The notes under the pieces were generated by a model. It ran no database searches. It was given only the letters and a program-made list of their open reading frames with translations, and had not been told where the DNA came from. From positions 133,122,029 to 133,186,028 of the forward strand of contig OY757015.1 of the NCBI GenBank assembly GCA_963580285.1: 64,000 nucleotides of DNA, in the 5' to 3' direction. Origin of the DNA: Lucinisca nassula. Lineage: Eukaryota > Mollusca > Bivalvia > Lucinida > Lucinidae. Below are positions 11,225-22,130 of the stretch, one piece after another; the stretch's first letter is position 1; each line of letters opens with the position of its first letter. Both the position numbers and the translations under genes were made by a program.

Positions 11225-11470
11225 AACACCCCATAAACTCCACTTTATATGGTGAAAACTTGGGTTTGCAGAGGTACGCATTATTTTTCGTATTTATGCT
11301 CTAAGACATACGTTGTGGGTACTCGTTAGAACCGCCTCGATGAGGCGGTTCTAACGAGCACCCACAACCTATGTTTGTAGTACAGATTAGAAAAATATCA
11401 CAGATTTTCATCAGAAAACTAACAATTTTGGAGATATGAAAATTGCACTAATGTCGCACGGGTATATTAT
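11225..11470 (+). mobile_element. PAL-A2 (subfamily) copy
   Basis: PAL-A2 shares the PAL-A hairpin and AACCCCAC stem but ends in TTTTGGAGATRTGAAAA and ATGTCGCACGGGT. The hairpin here is intact (11322-11368). Confidence 0.75.
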
Positions 11471-11683
11471 CGTAACGGTTGCTTAGAAACGGGAGCAAAA
11501 ATAGTTATGTTAATACAGAATCTCTTACATTTACAACTGAAGACGAAATATGGGATGTTTAGGTTCAGAGGAGTGTTTGCTGTTTTAGCCTTTTCACCCC
11601 TGTCTTTGAAGTGGACCCATGCAGCAAGTCCATTCTTGCAAATAGCGTGGTCTAGTTTGAAGCATTACCAGGATGACAAACAG

Positions 11684-11741
11684 TGTTGATCCTGATGATA
11701 CGGCTCATTATGAGCCGTATCATCAAGAGCTACACTGTTCG
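11684..11741. repeat. PAL-C hairpin with a changed centre
   Basis: Centre GATGATACGGCTCATTATGA and complement; both arms changed together relative to other copies. Confidence 0.7.
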
Positions 11742-12129
11742 TTTATGTATCTGTACGGGTCTACAGGGTTGAAAGGGGTTTTCAAGAATGATGTCACAGC
11801 GAGTGTCATTGTACAATTATACAGTCGTTTACATTTTATCAACGCATTTTGCATATTTTTGCATTTATTTGGGGTTAAATCGCAATAGTAGGATTAAGAA
11901 ATCAGAAATTAAGAAAGTTGATACACTATGCAATCTTTATTAATGCAATCTGACCCGATCATAAGCAGCAACTCACGTTCACATGCACGTTCACACATAC
12001 ACGTACGCACGCATCCGTAAGCTACACTTGCGATCAGTCGACGCTTTAATGGGACCAGTAAAGATACTGGCTCCAGTCACCCACCTTTTGACCTTCTTAC
12101 CCTTTTTAACCAGGTTTTCCAAGTTATAA
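11742..12129. other. No recognised feature
   Basis: Nothing recognised; short CACGTACGCACGC-type runs near 11985-12015. Confidence 0.4.
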
Positions 12130-12650
12130 AAATGATGTATGGCGGCGGGCGGGTGCGCGGGCGGTCGGACGTGCGGGCGTCAACAATTCGTTTCCGGAGC
12201 ATTTCTCCGCAACAGTTTGAAATATTTTAATGATACTTGGTACGATTATACAACAGGTAAGTGTGGAGTGTCGTGTGCAAGAATGACAACTCTGTGTGTC
12301 TGCCTTTTCGAACTATCTCCCCTGATCCATACTTTTACTTCATTTTCGATTCCGCAGCATAACTCCGCAACTGTTTGAAATATTTTAATGATACTTTGTT
12401 GGATTATAGAACAGTTCATTATGGCGTGTCATGTGCAAGAATGGTAACTCTGATTGTCGTCCTTTCGAATTATCTCCCTTGATCAATAGTATTCAATATT
12501 TCGTTTCCGAAGCATAACTATGCAACATTTTATATTTTTTAATGATAAGAACAGTTCAGTGCGGAGTGACAAATATGCAAGAATGACAACTCTGCTCGTC
12601 TTCCTTTTCGAATTATTTCCCTGATCAATATTTTACCTTATTTTCGTACC

Positions 12651-12964
12651 GGCCCCGATAGCTCAGTTGGTAGAGTGTCCGCTCCGGGGAACGGGAGGTC
12701 TCGGGTTCGATCCCGGGCCGCGACATACCAAAGTCGTTAAAATGGTACTAGCTGCACCTCGTTTGGCACTCAGATTTACGGGGTAGAGCTAGGACTGGTC
12801 GATCCAGTGTCAGGATAATGTGACTGGGTGTGGTATCATGTAATGTGTCTGGGACATGATACTTCAGTGAGGCAGCACTATAAACGTGAGCATTGAGCTC
12901 CCTGTCGCAACCAGACACCGTCGTGATATGACTGAAAAATTGTTGAAAGCGACGTTAAACCCGA

Positions 12965-13008
<44 letters not shown>
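12651..13008 (+). mobile_element. SINE-2, complete, tRNA-headed, with 13-bp target duplication
   Basis: tRNA-like head GGCCCCGATAGCTCAGTTGG (A box) with GGTTCGATCCC (B box), a unique body, the tail GCGACGTTAAACCCGAATTC and a (CA)n end. Flanked by ACCTTATTTTCGT at 12635-12647 and 13009-13021. It is not a functional tRNA gene, because the head runs into a SINE body. Confidence 0.92.
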
Positions 13009-13012
<4 letters not shown>

Positions 13013-13254
13013 TATTTTCGTTTCACAACCGTTTGAAATATTTGAAAACTCTGCTTGACTTCATTTTCGAACTATCTCCCCTGATCAATATTATTCAACA
13101 TTTCGTTTCCGAAGCATAACTATGCAACCATTTGAAATATTTTAATGATACTTGATAGGATTATAGAACAGTTGAGTGCGGAGTGTCCCGTGCAAGAATG
13201 ACAACTCCTCTTGTCTTATTTTTTTAATTAAGTCCCCTGATCCATACGTTTATT

Positions 13255-14280
13255 ATACCCCCGGCATACGAAGTATGTCAGGGGGTATATAGTTTTCGTC
13301 TTTCCGTCCGTTCGTCCGTTCGTTGGTTCGTTCGTATGTTCGTTTGTTCGTTCGTACGTTCGTTCGGTCGTTCGTCAACCTTTATGTCAAAGTTTTGTGT
13401 TAAACCTTTTTGATTGCTCATATCTCTGTAACCACAGGTTGGATTCTCTTCATATTTGGTACAGGATATCTCTATAGCATTACCTTTCATATGGAGTATC
13501 TAAGCACCTGGGTCAAGCCCCTGGGTGGGCTGTCTGTCTGTCTGTTCATCTACTTTTACGTCAAAGTTTTGTGTTAAACCTTTTTCATTGCTGATATCTC
13601 TGTAACCACATATTAGATTCTCTTCATGTTTATTACAGGATATCTCTATAGCATTACCTTTCATATGGAATATCTAAGCCCCTGGGTCAAGCCCCTGGGT
13701 GGGCTGTCTGTCTGTCTGTTCATCTAATTTTATGTCAAAGTTTTGTGTTAAACCTTTTTCATTGCTGATATCTCTGTAACCTCATGTTAGATTCTCTTCA
13801 TGTTTGGTAAAGGATATCTCTATAGCATTACCTTTCATATGGAATATCTAAGCCCCTGGGTCAAGCCCCTGGTAGGGCTGTCTGTCTGTCTGTTCATCTA
13901 CTTTTACGTCAAAGTTTTGTGTTAAACCTTTTTCATGGCTGATATCCCTGTAACCACATGTTAGATTCTCTTCATTTTTGATAAATGATTTCATGATGCA
14001 TGTCCCTTCGCCCACCCATGGTGACCTTGACCTCAAGGTCATGGACTTAGAAATTTTTGCATTTGGTTAAAGTTATATGTCAAAGTTTATTGATGCCTGT
14101 ATGTTCTATTTGATGCCCTCACTCCCTTGGTCCATTTAGAAATTTTATGTTTGGTTTAGCTTTTACAAGTACATTTATAGATGCTTATAGCTTCTTGACT
14201 TCATTCATATCACATACAAGCTCGAAAGATATATCAGAGGGTGACGCTGGCCGGGGGTATACGTGACCCACTGGTCACTT
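13255..14280 (+). mobile_element. Element with ends CCCCCGGC / GCCGGGGG and internal 175-bp tandem units
   Basis: Left end ATACCCCCGGCATACGAAGT, right end GGCCGGGGGTATACGTGAC. Inside, a ~175-bp unit (CTGTCTGTTCATCTACTTTT, CAAAGTTTTGTGTTAAACC, TTTCATATGGAATATCTAAG, CCCCTGGGTC) occurs about four times, preceded by a GTTCGTTCGT run. It splits the satellite. The unit has no coding potential. Confidence 0.7.
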
Positions 14281-14334
14281 TCTCTAGTTTCATTTTCGTT
14301 TCCGAAGCATAACTCCGCAACATTTGAAACTCTT

Positions 14335-14930
14335 TAGATTCTTACGGAACCCGGGAAGAGAAATGATTTTTTTATTATGTTGTGCGAACAAGATAATATC
14401 TTGAGCGGACAAGATATTATCTTGTTCGGACAATATATTATCTTGTGCGGACAAGATATTATCTTGTGCGGAAAAGATATCTTGTTCGCACAAGATATTA
14501 TTTTGTGCGGACAACATAATATCTTGTTCGCACAACATATTATCTTGTGCGCACAAGTTATTAAGATCTTGTTAACATAGATCTTGTGCGGGCAAGATAA
14601 TATCTTGTGTGAACAAGTAATGTCTTGTCCGCACAAGATAATACCTTGTTCGCACAAGTTCCCAAGATATATGTTCTGCAAACAAGATAATATGTTGTGC
14701 GAACAAGAAAATATCTTGCGCGCACAAGATATTAAGTTGTGCAAACAAGATATTAGCTTGTGCGCACAAGATAATATGTTGTCCGCACACCATAAATTAT
14801 GTTGTCCACACAACATATTATCTTGTGCGCACAAGATAATATCTTGTTCGCACAACTTAATATCTTGTTCGCACAACATATTAAAAAAAATCATGTCCCT
14901 TCCCGGGTTCCATAGATTCTGGAACGGGTA
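14335..14930. mobile_element. Foldback element built of 21-bp double-palindrome units
   Basis: Ends are inverted: GATTCTTACGGAACCCGGGA, AGA, AATGATTTTTTTATTA on the left and TATTAAAAAAAATCATGTCC, CTTCCCGGGTTCC, ATAGATTC on the right (arms about 40 bp). Between them lie about 24 units of about 21 bp, each made of AAGATAATATCTT and TTGTGCGCACAA, both self-complementary. The 230-codon frame across it is a by-product of the repeat. Confidence 0.85.
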
Positions 14931-15504
14931 CATTAGTTCAATAATACGCACTCGAACTATTTTCCTGGTTTCATGCCACTGTTGAAAAATCTGGTTTTCT
15001 TGGACTTTAAACGTTTCGCTCACCACGTTTGAAAAAAAATCAAAGCACTGACAGCAACGGTGGATCGATTGTCTCTAGTCTATAAATAACCTTTGCCTGA
15101 ATTTCCTACAAATCCTTGAGAGTCACGTGAACATCAACAACGAAAAGATAGTGTGCTTAGTTACCGTTTCTATTGACAATCAACGTGTGTGCGTGCATGC
15201 GCGCGCTTATGTGTATTGCTGGAAGGGATCATTGTCCCTAGAACTAATTCAAAGCTTGAGAAGTTGGTCAGAGAATTAATGAATCTACTCGACATACGAA
15301 TAAATTCCTGAATGGGTCTTGCAGAGAATCATAGCAGTCTTAAGGTATCATGTCTGCTACACTGATGGCAGCCTCGCTAAGAGAAAACATGCCTTCAAGG
15401 TTTGCGACCAATGTAGACACAGACCGATCTGTTCAGCTACACATAATAGCAAGAATTTGGAAAATTTTAATAGAGGGTCTAGAGATATTGTACTATCAAC
15501 ACAG
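14931..15504. other. No recognised feature
   Basis: Nothing recognised. Confidence 0.4.
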
Positions 15505-15570
15505 CGAACACAAAGATGAAGATCAGCCTGCGCGCATGCGCAGGCTGATCTTCATATTTGTTGTTCGCAA
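15505..15570. repeat. PAL-C' hairpin with GCGCGCATGCGC centre
   Basis: CGAACACAAAGATGAAGATC ... CCTGCGCGCATGCGCAGG ... complement. The centre contains an NRF1-type site (GCGCATGCGC). Confidence 0.7.
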
Positions 15571-16689
15571 ATAGCAGAAAGTTTTTCTATGACTAGGTTC
15601 ATGTCATGCTTATCTGGGAGCATCCTTTTATATAATGATATACAACAAATCCCTTAATCCTGGTCTGCATTTTGTAGTCTCGTTTTTATAATCGTTACAT
15701 AATAATGCACAAACCGTCTGAACTCTCCACTGAGGAGAGACTGAATCAGCCAGCAATATTGCTGCCGTTCATGTAATAAGCACTGACCAATTCACTAAAC
15801 GAGGGAAGAATTAAAGTAAACGGATGAATGATGACATTAAAGTACCGAAAATACCGATAACTGGGGTTAACCAGAAGGGTTTACCGTTATTTTTGTATCC
15901 CGAACTTTGCACTCTAGTGCACTTGCGTATTAAACGCGCGACCTCTGTTGGATAACGTCAAAAATTTGCGACAGTATTTTCTGTGACACTGTCGGAAACC
16001 CGACGTCATCACGTAAAGTCGCTTTTCATTGGCTGGCATTTGGTTTTAGGCAGCTCATAGCGCTTGCCTTTTTGTGCAAAACAGTACAGGTCGATGAATG
16101 TTTACTGAACATTACGTCACACGGGTCGGTCCATCTAATACCGTTATCTAGGGATGTCAATGTCGTCAGTAAATGCAAACTTCTAAAATAAAAGCTGAAA
16201 CTCATTCTGATGCGCAACAATAGAACTTATTGTTTGAATTATAAAAGATAGAAAATAAAAATACGACAAAAATTGTCCAGAAAAACTGAAAATTTAAAAG
16301 CAAATACATTACGTAATAATTTGATGCTAGGCATCGTTTTGAATGTAATATTACTATACGCAACACTGCTCGTGAATAACAAATAGCCGAGTGGTTACAG
16401 CATTAAAGTCCTCGGTGTGTGGAAGGCGAGGGGTGGAAGAGACACACCCACGACGTAATTATTTTAAAACTTTTTCTTTTTCTTTTTTTTCTGTATTATT
16501 ATCTCGTACATATATTTTGAGCCTTGCTACAACTCTACATATAGTTTAGATGTTTTTATTATAAAATATTTGTTTGTTTTTTTTTTGTTTTTTTTTATTC
16601 TAAGATTTTTTTTTTTGATTTTTTTTCCTTTGTTTTCTTTTAATATTAGTATGTAATACATTATTTTCAAACTCCAGCGATTCACATTA
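15571..16689. other. Unrecognised, with a tRNA-like patch and a T-rich tract
   Basis: 16385-16455 (AATAGCCGAGTGGTTACAGC) looks like a tRNA D-arm without a good B box, and is probably a SINE remnant. 16465-16645 is T-rich. Nothing else. Confidence 0.35.
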
Positions 16690-17480
16690 ACTTGGATTTC
16701 ATAATTTCAGAATTTCATATATCGAAATTGCATTACGAAAACAGGTTTGATTCTTCGGCAGTGTCGGTAGATTCATCACCCTCAGAAGCAGTCGCTGTAT
16801 ACCTTCGTCGCTATCATCTCTAACGCCACTGTCAGAGGCCATGTGGTTAATTGTTCGCTCCGTTTCAGCCTCAACAGCGATATCACTTTTACAATAGTCC
16901 TGTTCAGGCCCCCGCCCATTTGGGCTTGAAGAAATAGATGGGCTGCACGATGCTTCCACGCAGAACTGAAACCGACCGCACACGAGTACTGGTAAACCGC
17001 TTAGAGGATCTAAGCCTGCCCAGGAAAAGCGGTGCGAGTCGGCCCGTCCATGCTTATAAACCCTATTGGTTTCATTGTGCTGCAGGGCTTGAGATGACAT
17101 TTCATCTCAATGCCGGGTAAACGTCCCACAAAACTGGAAGCAACGTCCCCAAAATGACCAATACAGTGTTGACGGGGACGTTAAACCTCAAATTAAACAA
17201 AACAGTATTCCTGTTCAGCCTTTCGACATGCGTTAAGCAAGCAGACCATTCTGTTTCAACAATGCTTCCAATGCCTTCTTCGATCTGAGCCTTGATGTCT
17301 GGCATGCGAAGCTGAATATTTGATTGGCCAATATAATCTTTCGAATTTCCCTCATACCATCGTCAAAGTTTGGCATTCAGATCAGAATGGTATGGTGAAA
17401 GCCGCAGAACTGTGCGCCCGTGGTTTATTCGTTTGCAAAGTTTCACAAGATCAGGCTTGAACATTTCTTGCCACAGACTG
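16690..17480 (-). pseudogene. Decayed DDE transposase C-terminus, split by a SINE
   Basis: On the - strand, about 17420-17370 reads RTVLRLSPYHSDLNAKL then a stop. Further on comes EWSACLTHVERLNR (about 17265-17220), and after the inserted SINE (16908-17208) DYCKSDIAVEAETERTINHM and an acidic stretch (ASDSGVRDDSDEG). The motif order LRLxPYHxxLN, WxxCxxHVE, D...VE, acidic tail is that of the C-terminal end of IS630/Tc1-type DDE transposases in marine invertebrates. Frames change between the pieces and there is an in-frame stop, so it is dead. The SINE carries a 10-bp target duplication (TCCTGTTCAG), showing that the two halves were once contiguous. No N-terminal half is visible above 17480. Confidence 0.55.
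16908..17208 (+). mobile_element. SINE-1, complete, with target-site duplication
   Basis: SINE-1 is a repeat of about 300 bp running from GCCCCCGCCCATCGGGGCTT to GACGGGGACGTTAAACCTCA followed by (AAAC)n. This copy is flanked by TCCTGTTCAG at 16898-16907 and 17209-17218. It sits in the decayed transposase. Reverse-strand frames in this family (RVYKHG...) are incidental. Confidence 0.85.
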
Positions 17481-17524
17481 CATAAAACTGTATTAAAGGA
17501 AAAAAGTACGAAAAACAAAAATGT

Positions 17525-17610
17525 TATTCAAAATTTGAGATTCGAACCTGTGACCTTCGGATAACTAGGTTGTTAAAGTTTACGTATCTAACCAATACCG
17601 CCACATCGTA
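17525..17610 (-). repeat. tRNA-like sequence, probably a SINE remnant
   Basis: The - strand has an A-box-like GTGGCGGTATTGGTTAGA and a B-box-like GGTTCGAATCT about 50 bases on, but I could not pair an acceptor stem, so it is not called a tRNA gene. Confidence 0.35.
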
Positions 17611-19330
17611 TTGCTGCAACGATGTCATATCAGAATAATATACATCAAAGATTTTGTGAATTAAGCGAGATAAAAGTTGGTAACCCCTACATAACGGTTT
17701 CCGATGGAATGGTCCGTATGACGTAGTGTTCAGTAAACAGTCATCGGTCTATACAGTTCATACGTTCGTAATAAAACAACCGAATAAGTACATTAGAATG
17801 GTCGAATGAATAATTCTAGTTGCACAGAATTGAATAGTTGTATATTTAATCAATTGCTACATGTTGCAAATAAACGTTATTTGCACGACATTTCTTGCAT
17901 CACATTGTTCAGTAATGACTACGAAGATGAGTACACGAAAGTGCAAAGACATGGTGCAGTTGATTACTTTTTTATCCCAAAGTAATGCTTTCGCTGAATG
18001 CAAGAAAATTGCGGTTTGAGACACACATGTCGAACTTTAACGGACATCCAGGTAACTGCCGTTGGTTAAAGTTAATACATAGATTTATATAGGAACTTGA
18101 TAAGTATTGCCCCATAAAATAAAAACTTTTAGGAATATCTTTTCTGTGCAAGCGGCTCGTGATTTTACATTCTTTTTCGAATATCCACATATATTTTTAA
18201 TGCAATTTTATGAACAACTTTTTAGTCCTTTTTACATATATTTGGAAGCACCCTCTAAATGTATAGAATATATAGTAAAACTACTGAATACAGCGACAAA
18301 AACTGATGAATTTATTTTCATAACGTTTTTGTAAATTGTTTTTTCTTTTCTGTACCAGCGGGAGTAAAATTGCAAATTTATTGTGAACACATCCATGTAA
18401 ATTTTGAGGCCCTTTCATTTGGCACGCCAATTGCACAATAAATTTTCAAACTATGGTTTGAACTTGAAACCCCGATTAGAAGTTTTCCAAACAAGGGTTT
18501 AAAAATTAATGCAAAACTGCACAATAATTCTTTAAAATACGGTTTCAGCTTTCAAACGGGGGTTTCAATGCCTGTATCTTTTTCACCCCATGGTTTCTAG
18601 AGTGAACTATGGACCCTTTCTCCTTTGAATTTGGACACGTTGGACACGTGCAATGACAGTAAGGATTTTATTTAAAATCAGACACAAAATGGCAAACCGT
18701 GTAAATCCTTATTATTCCCACCACAATTGGATTTACCCTGCTTGAAAACACCGTATTAAGGCCAGTTAGAGCCGAACGATCTCTACGCTTTCTTCTGGAT
18801 CCGTTTGTATGTACTTATGTTTCTATATGCTTTTTATAAGCTGTGTTGTTTAAAGTATACAAATGAAATAAAAGTTCAAACTAAATGAACACATAACATT
18901 ATGGCTATATTACTAGAGGATACCCAGCCGGGTAATCTTAACCTTCAGCGTGCTGTAGGCGCATATTTTCGCTCAAGGGGGTAGTCAAACTTGAGCAACT
19001 TATCACGCTCATAAGAAACAAGTACACTCCATTGCATGAGGTTCGCCTATACAGGGACGATCGTTTTTTCTTACAAGGGCATAGGTTTTACCTACATTAC
19101 CGGCTGCTTGATTTTACACTTAAAAACTGACGATCTGTCAAATGCCAGTTTTCAACATGTCCCCCTTACCTGTTTTATCACATTTTTGTGCATACTAGAC
19201 CCAGTCTTTCTAAACAACTACTGGTGATAAATATGTAGCCATAATATAGATAGCTACACAAGCTATAAATTTTATCCTACAAAGCAAACACTGAGTGCTA
19301 TTGTCTTGTAGTTCTTTAGTGTCTTAAACG
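17611..19330. other. No recognised gene
   Basis: AT-rich. 18350-18600 has loosely repeated phrases (TGCACAATAAATTTTCAAAC, TGCACAATAATTC). A 3'-end-like AATAAA occurs near 18868. Nothing I can name. Confidence 0.4.
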
Positions 19331-19440
19331 ATTCCCGGTCAGATCACGTGACCGCCATATTTGGAAGTCACGTGACCCATTATACTTCCGGTAGAAATGG
19401 CGGAAGATGTCTTGCCTGCAATGTAGAATCGGATCAGGTT
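19331..19440 (+). promoter_or_regulatory. TATA-less promoter-like cluster
   Basis: In about 75 bp: two E-boxes (TCACGTGAC at 19345 and 19368), an ETS site (CTTCCGG) and a YY1-like AAATGGCGG, followed by ATG and a ten-codon frame (MAEDVLPAM, stop). This is the make-up of housekeeping promoters, but I see no downstream coding exon. It may be a promoter fragment or a captured 5' end. Confidence 0.35.
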
Positions 19441-19486
19441 TAAGAAAATTATGGAAATTATGGAAATAAGGTATCCCCTCTAAAGG

Positions 19487-20312
19487 AAAAGGAGGTTGTG
19501 GACCCAGATTTTAGCCATGTATGAGACAATAGTCACATTTGATTGGATATAATTATGAAACTGATGTGAATTACTTAGCTGTTATTTTCTTGCAAGGTAT
19601 TATATGTGCAGTAAGCACATAATGGAAACAAAGTATCTCCTGAATTTTCTACTGTGATAATAATTGTACGTGTGGTATCCGGGAGTTTCCAAGACTGAAT
19701 TTTCACTTTGAGGCAGGGTTACCTCCCTTAGACAGTTAGCCACACGACACCCTTGATTTGTATAATTTTGTAGTTGGCAGTTTGTTTATCATGTTTTGGG
19801 GTAAGAAAATCAAATTGAAATGCAGATTTATCAGATACAGCGTCAAATCCTAACATGCAAGCTTATTGAAATGTAAATAGAAGACCTTAACCTAAAGGTT
19901 ATGATCCTGGAAAAGGAGGTTGTGGACCCGGCTTTTAGCCATGTATGAGACAATAGTCACATTTGATTGGATATAATTATGAAACTGATGAGAAATACTT
20001 AGCTGTTTTTTTTTTCTTGCAAGGTATTATATGTGCAGTAAACACATAAAGGAAACAAAGTTTCTCCTGAATTTTCTGCTGTGATAATAATTGTACATGT
20101 AGTATCTCTGAATTTCCAAGACTGAATTTTCACTTTGAGGCAGGGTTACCTCCCTTAGACAGTTAGAATGCTTGGAATTGCCATATGACACCCTTGTTTT
20201 TTTGTATAATTTTGTAGTTGGCAGTTTGTTTACCATGTTTTGGGGTAAGAAAATTTGAAATGCAGATTTATCAGGTGCAGGGTCAAATACTAACATGTAA
20301 GCTTAGAAGACC
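19487..20312 (+). repeat. 424-bp tandem duplication
   Basis: 19487-19890 and 19911-20312 match closely (AAAAGGAGGTTGTGGACCC, GACAATAGTCACATTTGATT, GGCAGGGTTACCTCCCTTAG, TTGTAGTTGGCAGTTTGTTT) with small indels. Confidence 0.85.
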
Positions 20313-20433
20313 ATAACCTTTAGAACGAGTGTTGAATAATTCTCAGCATGCTTAAGGTTAATATTCCCAATATTCCTTGAATACTTGCGTTTTCTTTGAC
20401 AGTGTGTTTACATAGAGCAAAGACTTTGCCAAA

Positions 20434-20486
20434 TAAAGCCATCTGATCAGGAGAAGCCATCTGATCAGGATCTAAACTATTAGTCA
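20434..20486. repeat. PAL-C hairpin
   Basis: GCCATCTGATCAGGAGAAGC / CATCTGATCAGGATCTAAAC; left arm truncated. Confidence 0.6.
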
Positions 20487-20647
20487 ATCAGTTTGTGAAT
20501 TTGAATGCATACATGCTATCAGCTAGAAGCTCGGTCATGGCTTGGCTAGGATATTTCTGGCTGTTGTAGTTCTATTTGAACGACACGGTAAAACGATACC
20601 ACCTCCCACGAAGCTTCACTTGGCTAAGTGTGAGACTGCTTAAAGGT

Positions 20648-20666
20648 GGGGGGGGGGGGGGGGGGG
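20648..20666 (+). repeat. 19-G run
   Basis: Uninterrupted G tract. Confidence 0.95.
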
Positions 20667-20679
20667 CGGGTCTCCTAAA

Positions 20680-21040
20680 GCCCACCATTAAACAGCTGCA
20701 TAGGATGTCTTAACGTATGAATTTTACTATGAAACAAAACCATTTTCAGTAAATTAGTTTCTGTCAGGTAATGAAGTTAACCCGTACACAAAGATCGCAA
20801 CCAGGAGAGCTAGAACTTCTCAGGTTGGGGACTCAGTTAGAGAGAAGAGATAATAGAGATGAAAGATAGGGATAGGGAAGAAGGGGGTCAATAAACGGAG
20901 GTGAAGAAACAGGAGAAATAGCAACATTCCCCCCTACCCTTACCTGCTGCAAGGGCAGCAGCCTTGCCACACTGTAAACCAATATCAGCTGGGCGCACTG
21001 GGACACTTTGCCTCACCAAACAACTCCGCGTTTTATTTGG
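20680..21040. other. No recognised feature
   Basis: Purine-rich stretch at 20840-20925; no gene. Confidence 0.4.
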
Positions 21041-21049
21041 ACAAGACAT

Positions 21050-21335
21050 TTAATGAGCCGAAAACAATCCTGTAAAACTGGGGTTTACAGTAGAAAACCT
21101 TATTTTTCTTGTTTCTGATCTAAAATATAGACTGTGGGTACTCGTTGGAACCGCCTCATCGTGTGGGTACACGTTAGAACCGCCTCGATGAGGCGGTTCT
21201 AACGAGTACCCACAATGTATATTTTGAGCAGAAATAAGAAAAAATATCACAATTTTTCATCATATTTTTTTTTTTCGGCGGTAAAGTTTACAATGTATTT
21301 TTTCGTATATGCGTGTTTTCGTAATGTGACATCAG
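21050..21335 (+). mobile_element. PAL-A with duplicated hairpin arm
   Basis: The GTGGGTACTCGTTGGAACCG arm is present twice before the closing arm; right end CGTGTTTTCGTAATG. Confidence 0.75.
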
Positions 21336-21392
21336 TGCTCTTAGCATTCTTGTTTTCATATAGTTCCAATGCGCATGCGCAGTCCCTAGCTA

Positions 21393-21554
21393 GTAGAAGC
21401 CTCCGTGGTGCAGTGGTTACGCTACTCGCCTTGTAAACCAGGGATCGCAGGATCGATCCCGGGCTTCTCCACACTTTCGGATGAGTCTTTAAACCGAGGT
21501 CCCGTCTCCGTATGACCTTAGCTGTTGGTGGGACGTAAAACTCAAACGCTTACT
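21393..21554 (+). mobile_element. SINE-3, complete, with 10-bp target duplication
   Basis: Well preserved head with B-box-like GATCGATCCC, through the GGACGTAAAACTCAAAC tail. CAGTCCCTAG occurs at 21380-21389 and 21555-21564. Confidence 0.85.
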
Positions 21555-21599
21555 CAGTCCCTAGATAGGGTTAGATACATGTGTTGTACTATGAAGCTT

Positions 21600-21670
21600 C
21601 TCCAAGCATAGCAGGCGTTCAACATTGAATCCACGTTCGTTGTTTCAACGTTGATTCAAAGTTGTGGGCC
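21600..21670. mobile_element. PAL-K fragment
   Basis: GCGTTCAACATTGAATCCAC ... TTTCAACGTTGATTCAAAGT, GGGCCTGCAGAG. Confidence 0.45.
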
Positions 21671-22130
21671 TGCAGAGAGGTCTCATCCCTCTGCGTGTGT
21701 GTGCAGTGAAGACTATGACGAGACTGCTCGCCGGGGCATTTGCTGATCGCCACATACATGTAAGTACCCTTTTGTCATGAGCTTGCTGCGGGTGGTTGGG
21801 TGAGGCAAAGGTGACGTTATCTTGCGTCACTGGGGCGTCCGACTGATACTGGCTTTCAGTTGGGCAAGGTCTGCTGTCCTTGCAGCAGGTAAAGGTAGAG
21901 GGTGAGTGTTATTATTTCTTCTGTTTCTGTACTTCCATTAATTTTTCTCTTTCTCCTCTGTCTCTCACTTTTATCTCGTCTTCTATCTTTTTTCTCCGAT
22001 TCTCTGAGAGAGACACAAAATGAACCTCAAGGGTTGACGTGTCGTTTAACCCAAATTAATCAATCAATCATGAGCTTGGTAAAATATTCTCTTCTGTTTG
22101 AGATGAGGCTTGGAGAAATAGACTGGGCTG

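Larger units (their letters stand above)
12180..14333 (+). repeat. Satellite of about 165 bp, interrupted twice
   Basis: The unit has TTTCGTTTCCGAAGCATAAC, CAACNGTTTGAAATATTTTA, GTGCAAGAATGACAACTCTG and TCTCCCCTGATCAAT. About three units lie before SINE-2 (12180-12647), about one and a half after it (13009-13252), and a short end at 14283-14333 follows another inserted repeat. Confidence 0.8.

Noticed and set aside
12651..12724. Functional tRNA gene
   Set aside because: Good A and B boxes, but it continues into a SINE body and tail with a target duplication; the same holds for 57303, 21393, 53872 and 59267.
13255..14280. CRISPR-like array of regular repeats
   Set aside because: The 175-bp units are contiguous tandem repeats without spacers, in an animal genome.
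14334..15026. 230-codon frame on the - strand
   Set aside because: It is translated from the 21-bp palindromic array; the repetitive Cys/His/Lys/Ile/Ile pattern follows from the repeat, and the opposite strand is open too.
16699..17100. 133-codon frame on the - strand
   Set aside because: About two thirds is antisense SINE-1; only the part after the SINE belongs to a decayed transposase.
19331..19440. Coding first exon starting at ATGGCGGAAGATG
   Set aside because: The frame stops after ten codons without a donor site in frame; kept only as a promoter-like patch.
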